The notes beneath the pieces are model-generated. The model did no database searches, had not been told where the DNA came from, and was given only the letters and a program-made list of their open reading frames with translations. Positions 5,454-5,899 of a DNA stretch of 5,899 nt are shown one piece after another. Every line of letters begins with the position of its first letter. Within the stretch, counting starts at the first letter, position 1. The translations under genes were made by a program, and so were the position numbers. This DNA comes from Chloroflexota bacterium. GTDB taxonomy: Bacteria > Cyanobacteriota > Vampirovibrionia > Obscuribacterales > Obscuribacteraceae. The stretch spans positions 1 through 5,899 of the forward strand of contig SBAT01000377.1 of the NCBI GenBank assembly GCA_005240105.1, in the 5' to 3' direction.

Positions 5454-5899
5454 ATCTCAACGGAACAATCTAAAGTTGATTGCCCAGCAGCTTGGCGCGC
5501 TACGGTCAGGATTTGTCTTTACTGGCGGTGCGGTCGTAGGTCTATTGCTTACAGACAGTATTGCGCCCGATGTACGCCCAACCGATGATGTCGACGTCAT
5601 CATTGCCATTGCTAGATATTCAGACTATGCGCAGCTACAGGAAGAGTTGCGCAAGATTGGTTTCAAGAACACAATCGACGGTCCCATTTGCAGATTTACA
5701 TTTCATGGATTAATAGTGGATATTATGCCGAGCGAACCTGACATTCTTGGATTTTCCAATCGTTGGTATAACTATGCCATCGCTTCAGCCGTTGAGAGTA
5801 AACTGCCGGATGGAACCGTAATCCGACATGTCTCCGCACCAGCTTTTATCGCGACAAAACTAGATGCTTTCACTGGCCGGGGAAAGGGCGACTATGCTC
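5440..5899 (+). CDS. AbiEii/AbiGii-like nucleotidyltransferase, putative toxin (3' end outside window)
   Basis: The first 153 codons are present and the frame is open to the window end. The polymerase-beta-type nucleotidyltransferase signature is clear: G29-G30 in FTGGAVVGLLL, D50-V-D52 in PTDDVDVII, and a third carboxylate, D94, in LIVDIMP. A KLDAFTGRGKGDYA segment at 140-153 matches the K-x-x-A-x-x-x-R-x-K-x-D region of AbiEii-like proteins. The ATG overlaps the winged-helix gene by 14 nt and has GAGG at 5429-5432, 7 nt upstream. Known relatives such as AbiEii and MenA-type toxins inhibit growth by nucleotide transfer (MenA onto tRNA), and many serve in phage defence. The substrate here is unknown. 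The fold is secure; toxicity is inferred from family and partner. It is unrelated in close sequence to the DUF6932 protein at 345-770. Confidence 0.85.
   Translation, partial: MRRTESQRNNLKLIAQQLGALRSGFVFTGGAVVGLLLTDSIAPDVRPTDDVDVIIAIARYSDYAQLQEELRKIGFKNTIDGPICRFTFHGLIVDIMPSEPDILGFSNRWYNYAIASAVESKLPDGTVIRHVSAPAFIATKLDAFTGRGKGDYA

Overview
The window reads as bacterial chromosome: compact genes all on the + strand, Shine-Dalgarno sites ahead of several of them, short gaps or overlaps between genes, and moderate base composition. No rRNA, tRNA, CRISPR array, transposase or integrase was seen. The host cannot be fixed from one window. The pairing of a long signal-less M23 peptidase with a calpain-like protease, plus the overall protein style, made me think of the non-photosynthetic Cyanobacteriota (Melainabacteria, Obscuribacterales-like). 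That is a low-confidence inference.

Layout. (1) 1-285: the tail of a reading frame matching the N-terminal domain of acyl-CoA thioester hydrolase/BAAT proteins. It stops before the catalytic alpha/beta-hydrolase domain and is probably a gene remnant. (2) 310-1170: a consensus sigma70-type promoter whose predicted start point falls on the ATG of a DUF6932 nucleotidyltransferase-like gene (a leaderless mRNA), overlapped by a coiled-coil plus XRE helix-turn-helix gene. This is a probable toxin-antitoxin-like module with the enzyme gene first. (3) 1202-1522: pterin-4a-carbinolamine dehydratase with a strong ribosome binding site. (4) 1657-4719: a two-gene protease operon, made of a 589-residue protein with a C-terminal M23 zinc endopeptidase domain and, 21 nt later, a calpain-family (C2) cysteine protease with an intact Cys/His/Asn triad. 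Neither has a recognisable signal peptide. (5) 4720-4931: an intergenic region rich in inverted repeats, with a promoter and operator-like palindromes. (6) 4932-5899: a winged-helix regulator overlapping an AbiEii-like nucleotidyltransferase that runs off the window, a second toxin-antitoxin-like module with the regulator gene first.

Two unrelated nucleotidyltransferase/HTH modules, in opposite gene order, therefore flank a housekeeping pterin gene and the protease pair. The module at 4795-5899 looks autoregulated through TTCATGAA-centred sites. The protease operon is the least explained part: one enzyme should cut peptidoglycan cross-links and the other proteins, and the roughly 450 residues ahead of the M23 domain match nothing I recognise.
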